The notes: generated by a model not told the origin, from the letters alone. A DNA stretch of 64,000 bases from Smallanthus sonchifolius (GCA_023525975.1 CM042035.1:27557001-27621000); one strand, 5' to 3'; counted from the first letter of the stretch, positions 12,056 through 24,597 are shown. Program-made: numbers and translations.

Positions 12056-12445
12056 GGATTAACTCCTTCATTCTATTACTTTATCCCCTTCCACACCGGA
12101 CTCATTTTTACTTGCATGCTCCTCTTGCGTGCGCGTTCCGCCTTACATCAACACACGCGTCACCCGCTGGCGAGCGTTTAGTTCTTATACTTCCTTGTAC
12201 AAAACATAGTCCCACGCTCACCCGGGGCGTAAAAATAATTGACTAGTATATGAAGACACACACGTTCCACCGGATGTCTAAACGTGCGTCACCCGCGATC
12301 GGGCGTTCCCCGACACGCGACCCGCGCGCCCGAGTCATTACGTACGTTGACAGTTTTTAAAAAAAAACTCGTTACGCCCACGCCCGCTTGCATAATAATC
12401 AACGGTTGACGTTGTACAGAGTAAAAAAAATCATAGCTTAAAAAA

Positions 12446-12565
12446 GGGGTTGCAACACGAGGACTTCCCAGGGGTTCACCCATCCTAGTACTACTCTCGA
12501 GCAAGCACGCTTAACTGCAGAGTTCTGATGGGATCCGGTGCTTTAGTGCTGGTATGATCGCAACC
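12446..12565 (-). rRNA. 5S rRNA: 5S rRNA copy 25
   Basis: G66C next to box A and C47T; box C intact; 120 nt. Confidence 0.92.
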
Positions 12566-12953
12566 GAAATAACTTCTTCATTCTATTATTTTATCCCCTT
12601 CCACAACGGACTCATTTTTACTTGCATTCTAGTCTTGCGCGCGTGTTTCGCATTACGTCAACACGCGCGTCACTCGCTGACGAGCGTTTATTTCTTATAC
12701 TTCCTTGTACAAAACAGTCACACGCTTACCCGGGGCGTAAAAATAATTGACTAGTATATGAAGACACACGCGTTCCACCCGACGTCTAAACATGCGTCAC
12801 CCGCGATCCGGCGTTCCGCAACACATGACCCGCGCGCCCGAGTCTTTTAGTACGTTGACCGTTTTTTGACAAAAACTCGTTACGCCCACGCCCGATTACA
12901 TAATAATCAACGGGTGACGTTGTATAGAGTAAAAAAAATCATAACTTAAAAAA

Positions 12954-13072
12954 GGGGTTGCAACACGAGGACTTCCCAGGGGTCAGCCATCCTAGTACTA
13001 CTCTCGCCCAAGCACGCTTAACAGCGGAGTTCTGAGGGGATCCGGTGATTTAGTGATGGTATGATCGCAACC
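12954..13072 (-). rRNA. 5S rRNA: 5S rRNA copy 26
   Basis: Type C (G87C), plus A37C; dimer partner of copy 24. Confidence 0.92.
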
Positions 13073-13462
13073 GGATTAACTCCTTCATTCTATTACTTTA
13101 TCCCCTTCCACACCGGACTCATTTTTACTTGCATGCTCCTCTTGCGTGCGCGTTCCGCCTTACATCAACACGCGCGTCACCCGCTGGCGAGCGTTTAGTT
13201 CTTATACTTCCTTGTACAAAACATAGTCCCACGCTCACCCGGGGCGTAAAAATAATTGACTAGTATATGAAGACACACACGTTCCACCGGACGTCTAAAC
13301 GTGCGTCACCCGCGATCGGGCGTTCCCCGACAAACGACCCGCGCGCCCGAGTCATTACGTACGTTGACAGTTTTTAAAAAAAAACTCGTTACGCCCACGC
13401 CCGCTTGCATAATAATCAACGGTTGACGTTGTATAGAGTAAAAAAAATCATAGCTTAAAAAA

Positions 13463-13582
13463 GGGGTTGCAACACGAGGACTTCCCAGGGGTTCACCCAT
13501 CCTAGTACTACTCTCGAGCAAGCACGCTTAACTGCAGAGTTCTGATGGGATCCGGTGCTTTAGTGCTGGTATGATCGCAACC
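13463..13582 (-). rRNA. 5S rRNA: 5S rRNA copy 27
   Basis: Same changes as copy 25 (G66C, C47T). Confidence 0.92.
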
Positions 13583-13970
13583 GAAATAACTTCTTCATTC
13601 TATTATTTTATGCCCTTCCACAACGGACTCATTTTTACTTGCATTCTAGTCTTACGCGCGTGTTCCGCATTACGTCAACACGCGCGTCACTCGCTGACGA
13701 GCGTTTATTTCTTATACTTCCTTGTACAAAACAGTCACACGCTCACCCGGGGCGTATAAATAATTGACAAGTATATGAAGACACACGCGTTCCACCCGAC
13801 GTCTAAACATGCGTCACCCGCGATCGGGCGTTCCGCAACACATGACCCGCGCGCCCGAGTCTTTTAGTACGTTGACCGTTTTTTGACAAAAACTCGTTAC
13901 GCCCACGCCCAATTACATAATAATCAACGGGTGACGTTGTATAGAGTAAAAAAAATCATAACTTAAAAAA

Positions 13971-14090
13971 GGGGTTGCAACACGAGGACTTCCCAAGGGG
14001 TCACCCATCCTAGTAATACTCTCGTCCAAGCCCGCTTAACTACGAAGTTCTGATGGGATCCGGTGCTTTAGTGCTGGTATGATCGCAACC
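13971..14090 (-). rRNA. 5S rRNA: 5S rRNA copy 28
   Basis: Type A, with ctcgtccaag (G66A) and C47T/C49T region changes. Confidence 0.92.
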
Positions 14091-14480
14091 GAAATAACTC
14101 CTTCATTCTATTACTTTATCCCCTTCCACACCGGACTCATTTTTACTTGCACGCTCCTCTTGCGTGCGCGTTCCGCCTTACGTCAACACGCGCGTCACCC
14201 GCTGGCGAGCGTTTAGTTCTTATACTTTCTTGTACAAAACATAGTCCCACGCTCACCCGGGGCGTAAAAATAATTGACTAGCATATGAAGACACACGCGT
14301 TCCACCGGACGTCTAAACGTGCGTCACCCGCGATCGGGCGTTCCCCGACACGCGACCCGCGCGCCCGAGTCATTACGTACGTTGACTGTTTTTTGACAAA
14401 AACTTGGTACGCCCACACCCGCTTGCATAATAATCAACGGTTGACGTTGTATAGAGTAAAAAAAATCATAACTTAAAAAA

Positions 14481-14600
14481 GGGGTTGTAACACGAGGACT
14501 TCCTAGGGGGTTACCCATCCTAGTACTACTCTTGCCCAAGCATGCTTAACAGCGGAGTTCTGATGGGATCCGGTGCCTTAGTGCTGGTATGATCGTAACC
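14481..14600 (-). rRNA. 5S rRNA: 5S rRNA copy 29
   Basis: Type B. Both strands of helix I carry a change (GGTTAC at the 5' end, GTTACAACC at the 3' end) and these do not pair with each other, so two mismatches result. Confidence 0.91.
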
Positions 14601-14990
14601 GAAGTAACTCCTTCATTCTATTACTTTATCCCCTTCCACAACGGACTCATTTTTACTTGCATTCTCGTCTTGCGCGCGCGTTCCGCATTACGTCAACACG
14701 CGCGTCACTCGCTGGCGAGCGTTTAGTTCTTATACTTCCTTGTACAAAACATAGTCACACGCTCACCCGGGGCGTAAAAATAATTGACTAGTATATGAAG
14801 ACACACGCGTTCACCCGACGTCTAAACATTCGTTTCCCGCAATCGGGCGTTCCGTGACACATGACCCGCGCGCCCGAGTCTTTAAGTACGTTGACCGTTT
14901 TTTTGACAAAAACTCATTACGCCCACGCCCGCTTACATAATAATCAACGGGTGACGTTGTATAGAGTAAAAAAAATCATAACTTAAAAAA

Positions 14991-15110
14991 GGGGTTGCAA
15001 CACGAGGACTTCCCAGGGGGTCACCCATCCTAGTAATACTCTCGCCCAAGCCCGCTTAATTGCGGAGTTCTGATGGGATCCGGTGATTTAGTGCTGGTAT
15101 GATCGCAACC
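14991..15110 (-). rRNA. 5S rRNA: 5S rRNA copy 30
   Basis: Type A, with G25T and G51A. Confidence 0.93.
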
Positions 15111-15500
15111 GAAATAACTCCTTCATTCTATTACTTTATCCCCTTCCACACCCGACTCATTTTTACTTGCATGATCGTCTTGCGTGCGCGTTCCGCTTTA
15201 CGTCAACATGCGCGTCACCCGCTAGGGAGCGTTTAGTTCTTATACTTCCATGTACAAAACATAGTCCCACGCTCACCCGGGGCGTAAAAATAATTGACTA
15301 GCATATGAAGACACATGCGTTCCACCGGACGTCTAAACGTGCGTCACCCGCGATCGGGCGTTCCCCGACACGCGACTCGCGCGCCCGAGTCGTTACGTAC
15401 ATTAACAGTTTTTTGACAAAAACTCGGTACGCCCACGCCCGCTTGAATAATAATCAACGGTTGACGTTGTATAGAGTAAAAAAAATCATAACTTAAAAAA

Positions 15501-15619
15501 GGATTGCACCACGAGGACTTCCCAAGGGGTTACCCATCCTAGTACTACTCTCGCCCAAGCATGCTTAACAGCGGAGTTCTGATGGGATCCGGTGCTTTAG
15601 TGCTGGTATGATCGCAACC
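15501..15619 (-). rRNA. 5S rRNA: 5S rRNA copy 31
   Basis: Type B with A50T; 3' end altered (ggattgcacc on plus strand). Confidence 0.91.
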
Positions 15620-16007
15620 GAAATAACTCCTTCATTCTATTACATTATCCCCTTCCACAACGGACTCATTTTTACTTGCATTCTCCTCTTGCGCGCGTTC
15701 CGCCTTACGTCAACACGCGCGTCACCCACTGGCGAGCGTTTAGTTCTCATACTTCCTTGTACAAAACATAGTCCCACGCTCAAACGGGGCATAAAAATAA
15801 TTGACTAGTATATGAAGACACACGTGTTCCATCCGATGTCTAAACGTGCGTCACCCGTGATCGGGCGTTCCCCGACACGTTACCCGCGCGCCCGTGTCTT
15901 TACTTACGTTGACCGTTTTTTGACAAAAACTCGTTACGCCAACGCCCGCTTGCATCATAATCAACGAGTGACATTGTATAGAGTAAAAAAAATCATAACT
16001 TAAAAAA

Positions 16008-16126
16008 GGGGTTGCAACACGAGGACTTCCCAGGGGTTAGTCATCCTAGTACTACTCTCGCCCAAGCACGCTTAACAGCGGAGTTCTGATGGGATCCGGT
16101 GATTTAGTGCTGGTATGATCGCAACC
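16008..16126 (-). rRNA. 5S rRNA: 5S rRNA copy 32
   Basis: Box C has three changes (RNA sense GGATGACTAACC), probably impairing TFIIIA binding. G25T, A50T. Confidence 0.9.
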
Positions 16127-16517
16127 GGATTAACTCCTTCATTCTATTACTTTATCCCCTTCCACACCGGACTCATTTTTACTTGCATGCTCCTCTTGCG
16201 TGCGCGTTCCGCCTTACGTCAACACGCGCGTCACCCGCTGGCGAGCGTTTAGTTCTTATACTTCCTTATACAAAACATAGTCCCACGCTCACCCGGGGCG
16301 TAAAAATAATTGACTAGTATATGAAGACACACGCGTTCCACCGGACGTCTAAACGTGCGTCACCCGCGATCGGGTGTTCCTGGACACGCGACCCGCGCGC
16401 CTGAGTCATTACGTACGTTGACAGTTTTTTTAAAAAAAACTCGTTACGCCCACGCCCGCTTGCATAATAATCAACGGTTGACGTTGTATAGAGTAAAAAA
16501 AATCATAACTTAAAAAA

Positions 16518-16637
16518 GGGGTTGCAACACGAGGACTTCCCAGGGGTTCACCCATCCTAGTACTACTCTCGACCAAGCACGCTTAACTGCAGAGTTCTGA
16601 TGGGATCCGGTGCTTTAGTGCTGGTATGATCGCAACC
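16518..16637 (-). rRNA. 5S rRNA: 5S rRNA copy 33
   Basis: G66T and C47T; box C intact. Confidence 0.92.
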
Positions 16638-17027
16638 GAAATAACTTCTTCATTCTATTACTTTATCCCCTTCCACAACGGACTCATTTTTACTTGCATT
16701 CTAGTCTTGCGCGCGTTTTCCGCATTACGTCAACACGCGCGTCACTCGCTGACGAGCGTTTATTTCTTATACTTCCTTGTACAAAACATAGTCACACGCT
16801 CACCCGGGGCGTAAAAATAATTGACTAGTATATGAAGACACACGCGTTCCACCCGACGTCTAAACATGCGTCACCCGCGATCGGGCGTTCCGCAACACAT
16901 GACCCACGCGCCCGAGTCTTTTAGTACGTTGACCGTTTTTTGACAAAAACTCGTTACGCCCACGCCCGATTACATAATAATCAACGGGTGACGTTGTATA
17001 GAGTAAAAAAAATCATAACTTAAAAAA

Positions 17028-17147
17028 GGGGTTGCAACACGAGGACTTCCCAGGGGGTCACCCATCCTAGTAATACTCTCACCCAAGCCCGCTTAACTGC
17101 GGAGTTCTGATGGGATCCGGTGCTTTAGTGCTGGTATGATCGCAACC
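17028..17147 (-). rRNA. 5S rRNA: 5S rRNA copy 34
   Basis: Type A plus C67T in the intermediate element. Confidence 0.93.
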
Positions 17148-17536
17148 GAAATAACTCCTTCATTCTATTACTTTATCCCATTCCACACCGGACTCATTTT
17201 TACTTGCACGCTTCTCTTGCGTGCGCGTTCCGCCTTACGTCAACACGCGCGTCACCCGCTGGCGAGCGTTTAGTTCTTATACTTTCTTGTACAAAACATA
17301 GTCCCACGCTCACCTGGGGCGTAAAAATAATTGACTAGTATATGAAGACACACGCGCTCCACCCGATGTCTAAACATACGTCACCCGCAATCGGGCGTTC
17401 CCCGAGACGTGACCCGCGCGCCCGAGTCTTTACGTACGTTGACCTTTTTTGACAAAAACTCGTTACGCCAACGCCCGCTTGCATCATAATCAACGGGTGA
17501 CGTTGTATAGAGTAAAAAAAATCATAACTTAAAAAA

Positions 17537-17655
17537 GGGGTTGCAACACGAGGACTTCCCAGGGGTCAACCATCCTAGTACTACTCTTGCCCAAGCACGC
17601 TTAACAGCGGAGTTCTGATGGGATCCGGTGATTTAGTGCTGGTATGATCGCAACC
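17537..17655 (-). rRNA. 5S rRNA: 5S rRNA copy 35
   Basis: Type C (G87T) with cttgcccaag, G25T, A50T. Confidence 0.92.
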
Positions 17656-18044
17656 GAAATAACTCCTTCATTCTATTACTATATCCCCTTCCACATAGGA
17701 CTCATTTTTACTTGCATTCTAGTCTAGCGCGCGCGTTCCGCCTTACGTCAATACGCGCGTCAGTCGCTGGCGAGCGTTTAGTTCTTATACTTCCTTGTAG
17801 AAAACATAGTCCCACGCTCACCCGGGGCGTAAAAATAATTGACTAGCATATGAAGACACACGCGTTCCACCGGACGTCTAAACGTGCGTCACCCGCGATC
17901 GGGCGTTCCCCGACACGCGACCCGCGCGCCCGAGTCATTACGTACGTTGACTGTTTTTGACAAAAACTTGGTACGCCCACGCCCGCTTGCATAATAATCA
18001 ACGGTTGACGTTGTATAGAGTAAAAAAAATAATAACTTAAAAAA

Positions 18045-18164
18045 GGGGTTGCAACACGAGGACTTCCTAAGGGGTTACCCATCCTAGTACTACTCTTGCC
18101 CAAGCATGATTAACAGCGGAGTTCTGATGGGATCCGGTGCTTTAGTGCTGGTATGATCGCAACC
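18045..18164 (-). rRNA. 5S rRNA: 5S rRNA copy 36
   Basis: Type B with a further box A change (catgatta on plus strand). Confidence 0.91.
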
Positions 18165-18554
18165 GAAATAACTCCTTCATTCTATTACATTATCCCCTTC
18201 TACAACAGACTCATTTTTACTTGCATGCTCCTCTTGCGCGCGCGTTCCGCCTTACGTCAACACGCGCGTCACCCGATGGCGAGCGTTTAGTTCTCATACT
18301 TCCTTGTACAAAACATAGTCCCACGCTCACCCGGGGCGTAAAAATAATTGACTAGCATATGAAGACACACGCGTTCCACCGGACGTCTAAACGTGCGTCA
18401 CCAGCGATCGGGTGTTCCCCGACACGCGACTCGCGCGCCCGAGTCATTACGTACGTTGACAGTTTTTTGACAAAAACTCGGTACGCCCACGCCCGCTTGA
18501 ATAATAATCAACGGTTGATGTTGTATAGAGTAAAAAAAATCATAACTTAAAAAA

Positions 18555-18673
18555 GGGTTGCAACACGAGGACTTTCCAAGGGGTTACCCATCCTAGTACT
18601 ACTCTCGCCCAAGCATGCTTAACAGCGGAGTTCTGATGGGATCCGGTGCTTTAGTGCTGGTATGATCGCAACC
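18555..18673 (-). rRNA. 5S rRNA: 5S rRNA copy 37
   Basis: Type B, A50T; actttccaag near the 3' end. Confidence 0.92.
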
Positions 18674-19064
18674 GAAATAACTCCTTCATTCTATTACATT
18701 ATCCCCTTCCACAACGGACTCATTTTTACTTGCATGCTCCTCTTGCGCGCGCGTTCCGCCTTACGTCAACACGCGCGTCACCCGATGGCGAGTGTTTAGT
18801 TCTCATACTTCCTTGTACAAAACATAGTCCCACGCTCAAACGGGGCATAAAAATAATTGACTAGTATATGAAGACACACGTGTTCCATCCGATGTCTAAA
18901 CGTGCGTCACCCGTGATTGGGCGTTCCCCGACACGTTACCCGCGCGCCCGTGTCTTTACTTACGTTGACCGTTTTTTGACAAAAACTCGTTACGCCAACG
19001 CCCGCTTGCATCATAATCAACGGGTGACATTGTATAGAGTAAAAAAAATCATAACTTAAAAAAA

Positions 19065-19182
19065 GGGTTGCAACACGAGGACTTCCCAGGGGTCAGCCAC
19101 CCTAGTACTACTCTCGCCCAAGCACGCTTAACAGCGGAGTTCTGATGGGATCCGGTGATTTAGTGCTGGTATGATCGCAACC
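19065..19182 (-). rRNA. 5S rRNA: 5S rRNA copy 38
   Basis: Type C (G87C), A83G region change (ccaccctag); 118 nt. Confidence 0.91.
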
Positions 19183-19570
19183 GAAATAACTCCTTCATTC
19201 TATTACTATATCCCCTTCCACAACGGACTCATTTTTACTTGCATTCTAGTCTAGCGCGCGTTCCGCCTTACGTCAATACTCGCGTCAGTCGCTGGCGAAC
19301 GTTTAGTTCTTATACTTCCTTGTAGAAAACATAGTCCCACGCTCACCCGGGGCGTAAAAATAATTGACTAGCATATGAAGACACACGCGTTCCACCGGAC
19401 GTCTAAACGTGCGTCACCCGCGATCGGGCGTTCCCCGACAAGCGATCCGCGCGCCCGAGTCATTACGTACGTTGACTGTTTTTTGACAAAAACTTGGTAC
19501 GCCCACGCCCGCTTGCATAATAATCAACGGTTGACGTTGTATAGAGTAAAAAAAATCATAACTTAAAAAA

Positions 19571-19690
19571 GGGGTTGCAACACGAGGACTTCCTAGGGGG
19601 TTACCCATCCTAGTACTACTCTTTCCCAAGCATGCTTAACAGCGGAGTTCTGATGGGATCCGGTGCCTTAGTGCTGGTATGATCGTAACC
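19571..19690 (-). rRNA. 5S rRNA: 5S rRNA copy 39
   Basis: Type B. Helix I 5' strand GGTTAC unpaired with normal 3' strand; ctttcccaag at the intermediate element. Duplicate of copy 29. Confidence 0.91.
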
Positions 19691-20080
19691 GAAGTAACTC
19701 CTTCATTCTATTACTTTATCCCCTTCCACAACGGACTCATTTTTACTTGCATTCTCGTCTTGCGCGCGCGTTTCGCCTTACCTCAACACGCACGTCACTC
19801 GCTGGCGAGCGTTTAGTTCTTATACTTCCTTGTACAAAACATAGTCACACGCTTACCCGGGGCGTAAAAATAATTGACTAGTATATGAAGACACACGCGT
19901 TCACCCGACGTCTAAACATGCGTTTCCCACGATCGGGCGTTCCGTGACACATGACCCGCGCGCCCGAGTCTTTAAGTACGTTGACCGTTTTTTTGACAAA
20001 AACTCATTACGCCCACGCCCGCTTACATAATAATCAACGGGTGACGTTGTATAGAGTAAAAAAAATCATAACTTAAAAAA

Positions 20081-20200
20081 GGGGTTGCAACACGAGGACT
20101 TCCCAGGGGGTCACCCATCCTAGTAATACTCTCGCCAAAGCCCGCTTAATTGCGGAGTTCTGATGGGATCCGGTGATTTAGTGCTGGTATGATCACAACC
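20081..20200 (-). rRNA. 5S rRNA: 5S rRNA copy 40
   Basis: Type A, G25T, G51A, with cgccaaag and gatcacaacc. Duplicate of copy 30. Confidence 0.92.
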
Positions 20201-20590
20201 GAAATAACTCCTTCATTCTATTACTTTATCCCCTTCCACACCCGACTCATTTTTACTTGCATGATCGTCTTGCGTGCGCGTTCCGCTTTACGTCAACATG
20301 CGCGTCACCCGCTAGGGAGCGTTTAGTTCTTATACTTCCATGTACAAAACATAGTCCCACGCTCACCCGGGGCGTAAAAAAAATTGACTAGCATATGAAG
20401 ACACACGCGTTCCACCGGACGTCTAAACGTGCGTCACCCGCGATCGGGCGTTCCCCGACACACGACTCGCGCGCCCGAGTCATTACGTACGTTGACAGTT
20501 TTTTGACAAAAACTCGGTACGCCCACGCCCGCTTGAATAATAATCAACGGTTGACGTTGTGTAGAGTAAAAAAAATCATAACTTAAAAAA

Positions 20591-20641
20591 GGGTTGCACC
20601 ACGAGGACTTCCGGTGATTTAGTGCTGGTATGATCACAACC
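20591..20641 (-). pseudogene. 5S copy 41, internally deleted
   Basis: Only 51 nt remain: the first ~30 and last ~21 bases of a 5S gene are joined at about 20610-20611, removing 69 bp that held box A, the intermediate element and box C. It cannot bind TFIIIA in the normal way or form 5S structure. Upstream flank and terminator are still present. The surrounding unit is 441 bp instead of 510. Junction sides share ttcc. Confidence 0.95.
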
Positions 20642-21031
20642 GGAGTAACTCCTTCATTCTATTACTTTATCCCCTTCCACACCGGACTCATTTTTACTTG
20701 CATGCTCCTCTTGCGTGCGCGTTCCGCTTTACGTCAACACGCGCGTCACCCGCTGGTGAGCGTTTAGTTCTTATACTTCCTTGTACAAAACATAGTCCCA
20801 CGCTCACCCGGGGCGTAAAAATAATTGACTAGTATATGAAGACACACGCGTTCCACCGGACGTCTAAACGTGCGTCACCCGCGATCGGGCGTTCCCCGAC
20901 ACGCGACCCGCGCGCCCGAGTCATTACGTACGTTGACAGTTTTTTAAAAAAAACACGTTACGCCCACGCCCGCTTGCATAATAATCAACGGTTGACGTTG
21001 TATAGAGTAAAAAAAATCATAACTTAAAAAA

Positions 21032-21151
21032 GGGGTTGCAACACGAGGACTTCCCAGGGGTTCACCCATCCTCGTACTACTCTCGACCAAGCACGCTTAA
21101 CTGCAGAGTTCTGATAGGATCCGGTGCTTTAGTGCTGGTATGATCGCAACA
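21032..21151 (-). rRNA. 5S rRNA: 5S rRNA copy 42
   Basis: G66T, C47T, ctcgtactac; first transcribed base is T instead of G. Confidence 0.9.
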
Positions 21152-21540
21152 GAAATAACTTCTTCATTCTATTACTTTATCCCCTTCCACAACGGACTCA
21201 TTTTTACTTGCATTCTAGTCTTGCGCGCGTGTTCCGCATTACGTCAACACGCGCGTCACTCGCTGACGAGCGTTTATTTCTTATACTTCCTTGTACAAAA
21301 CATAGTCACACGCTCACCCGGGGCGTAAAAATAATTGACTAGTATATGAAGACACACGCGTTCCACCCGACGTCTAAACATGCGTCACCCGCGATCGGGC
21401 GTTCCGCAACACATGACCCACGCGCCCGAGTCTTTTAGTACATTGACCGTTTTTTGACAAAAACTCGTTACGCCCACGCCCGATTACATAATAATCAACG
21501 GGTGACGTTGTATAGAGTAAAAAAAATCATAACTTAAAAA

Positions 21541-21660
21541 GGGGTTGCAACACGAGGACTTCCCAGGGGGTCACCCATCCTAGTAATACTCTCGCCCAAG
21601 CCCGCTTAACTGCGGAGTTCTGATGGGATCCGGTGCTTTAGTGCTGGTATGATCGCAACC
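21541..21660 (-). rRNA. 5S rRNA: 5S rRNA copy 43
   Basis: Type A, otherwise clean; proximal terminator shortened to T5. Confidence 0.93.
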
Positions 21661-22051
21661 GAAATAACTCCTTCATTCTATTACTTTATCCCCTTCCACA
21701 CCGGACTCATTTTTACTTGCACGCTCCTCTTGCGTGCGCGTTCCGCCTTACGTCAACACGCGCGTCACCCGCTGGCGAGCGTTTAGTTCTTATACTTTCT
21801 TGTACAAAACATAGTCCCACGCTCACCCGGGGCGTAAAAATAATTGATTAGTATATGAAGACACACGCGTTCCACCGGACGTCTAAACATGCGTTTCCAG
21901 CGATCGGGCGTTCCGTGACACTTGACCCGCGCGCCCGAGTCTTTAAGTACGTTGACCGTTTTTTTGACAAAAACTCGTTACGCCCACGCCCGCTTACATA
22001 ATAATCAACGGGTGACGTTGTATAGAGTAAAAAAAATCATAACTTAAAAAA

Positions 22052-22171
22052 GGGGTTGCAACACGAGGACTTCCCAGGGGGTCACCCATCCTAGTAATAC
22101 TCTCGCCCAAGCCCGCTTAATTGCGGAGTTCTGATGGGATCCGGTGATTTAGTGCTGGTATTATCGCAATC
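22052..22171 (-). rRNA. 5S rRNA: 5S rRNA copy 44
   Basis: Type A with G25T, G51A; changes at 2 and 9 (ttatcgcaatc), weakening helix I. Confidence 0.91.
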
Positions 22172-22561
22172 GAATTAACTCCTTCATTCTATTACTTTAT
22201 CCCCTTCCACACCCGACTCATTTTTACTTGCATGATCGTCTTGCGTGCGCGTTCCGCCTTACGTCAACATGCGCGTCACCCACTAGGGAGCGTTTAGTTC
22301 TTATACTTCCATGTACAAAACATAGCCCCACGCTCACCCGGGGCGTAAAAATAATTGACTAGCATATGAAGACACACGCGTTCCACCGGACGTCTAAACG
22401 TGCGTCACCCGCGATCGGGTGTTCCCCGACACGCGACTCGCGCGCCCGAGTCATTACGTACGTTGATAGTTTTTTGACAAAAACTCGGTACGCCCACGCC
22501 CGCTTGAATAATAATCAATGGTTGACGTTGTATAGAGTAAAAAAAATCGTAACTTAAAAAA

Positions 22562-22680
22562 GGGTTGCAACACGAGGACTTCCCAAGGGGTTACCCATCC
22601 TAGTACTACTCTCGCCCAAGCATGTTTAACAGCGGAGTTCAGATGGGATCCGGTGCTTTAGTGCTGGTATGATCGCAACC
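22562..22680 (-). rRNA. 5S rRNA: 5S rRNA copy 45
   Basis: Type B with an extra box A change (catgttta) and A50T. Confidence 0.91.
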
Positions 22681-23070
22681 GAAATAACTCCTTCATTCTA
22701 TTACATTATCCCCTTCCACAACGGACTCATTTTTACTTGCATGCTCCTCCTGCGCGCGCGTTCCGCCTTACGTCAACACGCGCGTCACCCGCTGGCGAGC
22801 GTTTAGTTCTCATACTTCCTTGTACAAAACATAGTCCCACGCTCAAACGGGGCATAAAAATAATTGACTAGTATATGAAGACACACGTGTTCCATCCGAT
22901 GTCTAAACGTGCGTCACCCGTGATCGGGCGTTCCCCGACACGTTACCCGCGCGCCCGTGTCTTTACTTACGTTGACCGTTTTTTGACAAAAACTCGTTAC
23001 GCCAACGCCCGCTTGCATCATAATCAACGGGTGACATTGTATAGAGTAAAAAAAATCATAACTTAAAAAA

Positions 23071-23189
23071 GGGGTTGCAACACGAGGAATTCCCAGGGGT
23101 CAGCCATCCTAGTACTACTCTCGCCCAAGCACGCTTAACAGCGGAGTTCTGATGGGATCCAGTGATTTAGTGCTGGTATGATCGCAACC
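23071..23189 (-). rRNA. 5S rRNA: 5S rRNA copy 46
   Basis: Type C (G87C); gaggaattccc near the 3' end; ccagtgatt at 25-30. Confidence 0.91.
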
Positions 23190-23579
23190 GGATTAACTCC
23201 TTCATTCTATTACTTTATCCCCTTCCACACCGGACTCATTTTTACTTGCATGCTCCTCTTGCGTGCGCGTTCCGCCTTACGTCAACTCGCGCGTCACCCG
23301 CTGGCGAGCGTTTAGTTCTTATACTTCCTTGTACAAAACATAGTCCCACGCTCACCCGGGGCGTAAAAATAATTGACTAGTATATGAAGACACACGCGTT
23401 CCACCGGACGTCTAAACGTGCGTCACCCGCGATCGGGCGTTCCCCGACACGCGACCCGCGCGCCCGAGTCATTACGTACTTTGACAGTTTTTAAAAAAAA
23501 ACTCGTTACGCCCACGCCCGCTTGCATAATAATCAACGGTTGACGTTGTATAGAGTAAAAAAAATCATAACTTAAAAAA

Positions 23580-23699
23580 GGGGTTGCAACACGAGGACTT
23601 CCCAGGGGTTCACCCATCCTAGTACTACTCTCGACCAAGCACGCTTAACTGCAGAGTTCTGATGCGATCCGGTGCTTTAGTGCTGGTATGATCACAACC
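23580..23699 (-). rRNA. 5S rRNA: 5S rRNA copy 47
   Basis: G66T, C47T, gatgcgatcc (C35G); relative of copies 33 and 42. Confidence 0.92.
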
Positions 23700-24088
23700 G
23701 AAATAACTTCTTCATTCTATTACTTTATCCCCTTCCACAATGGACTCATTTTTACTTGCATTCTAGTCTTGCGCGCGTGTTCCGCATTACGTCAACACGC
23801 GCGTCACTCGCTGACGAGCGTTTATTTCTTATACTTCCTTGTACAAAACATAGTCACACGCTCACCAGGGGCGTAAAAATAATTGACTAGTATATGAAGA
23901 CACACGCGTTCCACCCGACGTCTAAACATGCGTCACCCGCGATCGGGCGTTCCGCAACACATGACCCGCGCGCCCGAGTCTTTCAGTACGTTGATCGTTT
24001 TTTGACAAAAACTCGTTACGCCCACGCCCGATTACATAATAATCAACGGGTGACGTTGTATAGAGTAAAAAAATCATAACTTAAAAAA

Positions 24089-24208
24089 GGGGTTGCAACA
24101 CGAGGACTTCCCAGGGGGTCACCCATCCTAGTAATACTCTCGCCCAAGCCCGCTTAACTGCGGAGTTCTGATGGGATCCGGTGCTTTAGTGCTGGTATGA
24201 TCGCAACC
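24089..24208 (-). rRNA. 5S rRNA: 5S rRNA copy 48
   Basis: Type A, 120 nt, no other notable change. Confidence 0.94.
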
Positions 24209-24597
24209 GAAATAACTCCTTCATTCTATTACTTTATCCCCTTCCACACCGGACTCATTTTTACATGCACGCTCCTCTTGCGTGCGCGTTCCGCCTTACG
24301 TCAACACGCGCGTCACCCGCTGGAGAGCGTTTAGTTCTTATACTTTCTTGTACAAAACATAGTCCCACGCTCACCCGGGGCGTAAAAATAATTGACTAGT
24401 ATATGAAGACACACGCGTTCCACCCGATGTCTAAACGTACGTCACCCGCAATCGGGCGTTCCCCGAGACGTGACCCGCGCGCCCGAGTCTTTACGTACGT
24501 TGACCTTTTTTGACAAAAACTCGTTACGCCAACGCCCGCTTGCATCATAATCAACGGGTGACGTTGTATAGAGTAAAAAAAATCATAACTTAAAAAA

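Larger units (their letters stand above)
11937..13970. repeat. Dimeric higher-order repeat, two copies (1017 bp)
   Basis: Copies 11937-12953 and 12954-13970. Shared markers: gtcagcc (G87C) then tcgagcaag (G66C) genes, a run of A without the usual tgac in the gacagttttt spacer segment, tcatagctt before the gene, and a shortened acaaaacagtcac. Confidence 0.85.
14285..15510. repeat. Block duplicated at 19375-20600
   Basis: Offset 5090 bp. Shared markers: ttcctaggggg with gatcgtaacc, ggtgcctta, the spacer gcgttcacccg (one C fewer) and aaactcattacg. Confidence 0.75.
16127..17850. repeat. Block duplicated at 23190-24910, partly at 20642-21850
   Basis: Offset about 7062 bp to the second site. Diagnostic: cgaccaag with actgcagag genes, aacacatgaccc spacer, ccgagacgtgac spacer and tctagtctagcgcg spacer. 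A shorter relative starts at 20642, just after the truncated gene. Confidence 0.75.
19375..20600. repeat. Second copy of block 14285-15510
   Basis: Ends at the 5S copy that has lost its middle (20591-20641), so the duplicated block and the gene deletion share an edge region. Confidence 0.75.
20642..21850. repeat. Third relative of block 16127-17330
   Basis: Begins immediately upstream (in transcription sense) of the truncated 5S and carries the cgaccaag/actgcagag gene followed by a type A gene, as at 16127 and 23190. Confidence 0.7.

Noticed and set aside
20591..20641. A small non-coding RNA gene at the shortened 5S
   Set aside because: It is explained by a simple 69 bp deletion inside a 5S gene and has no internal promoter.
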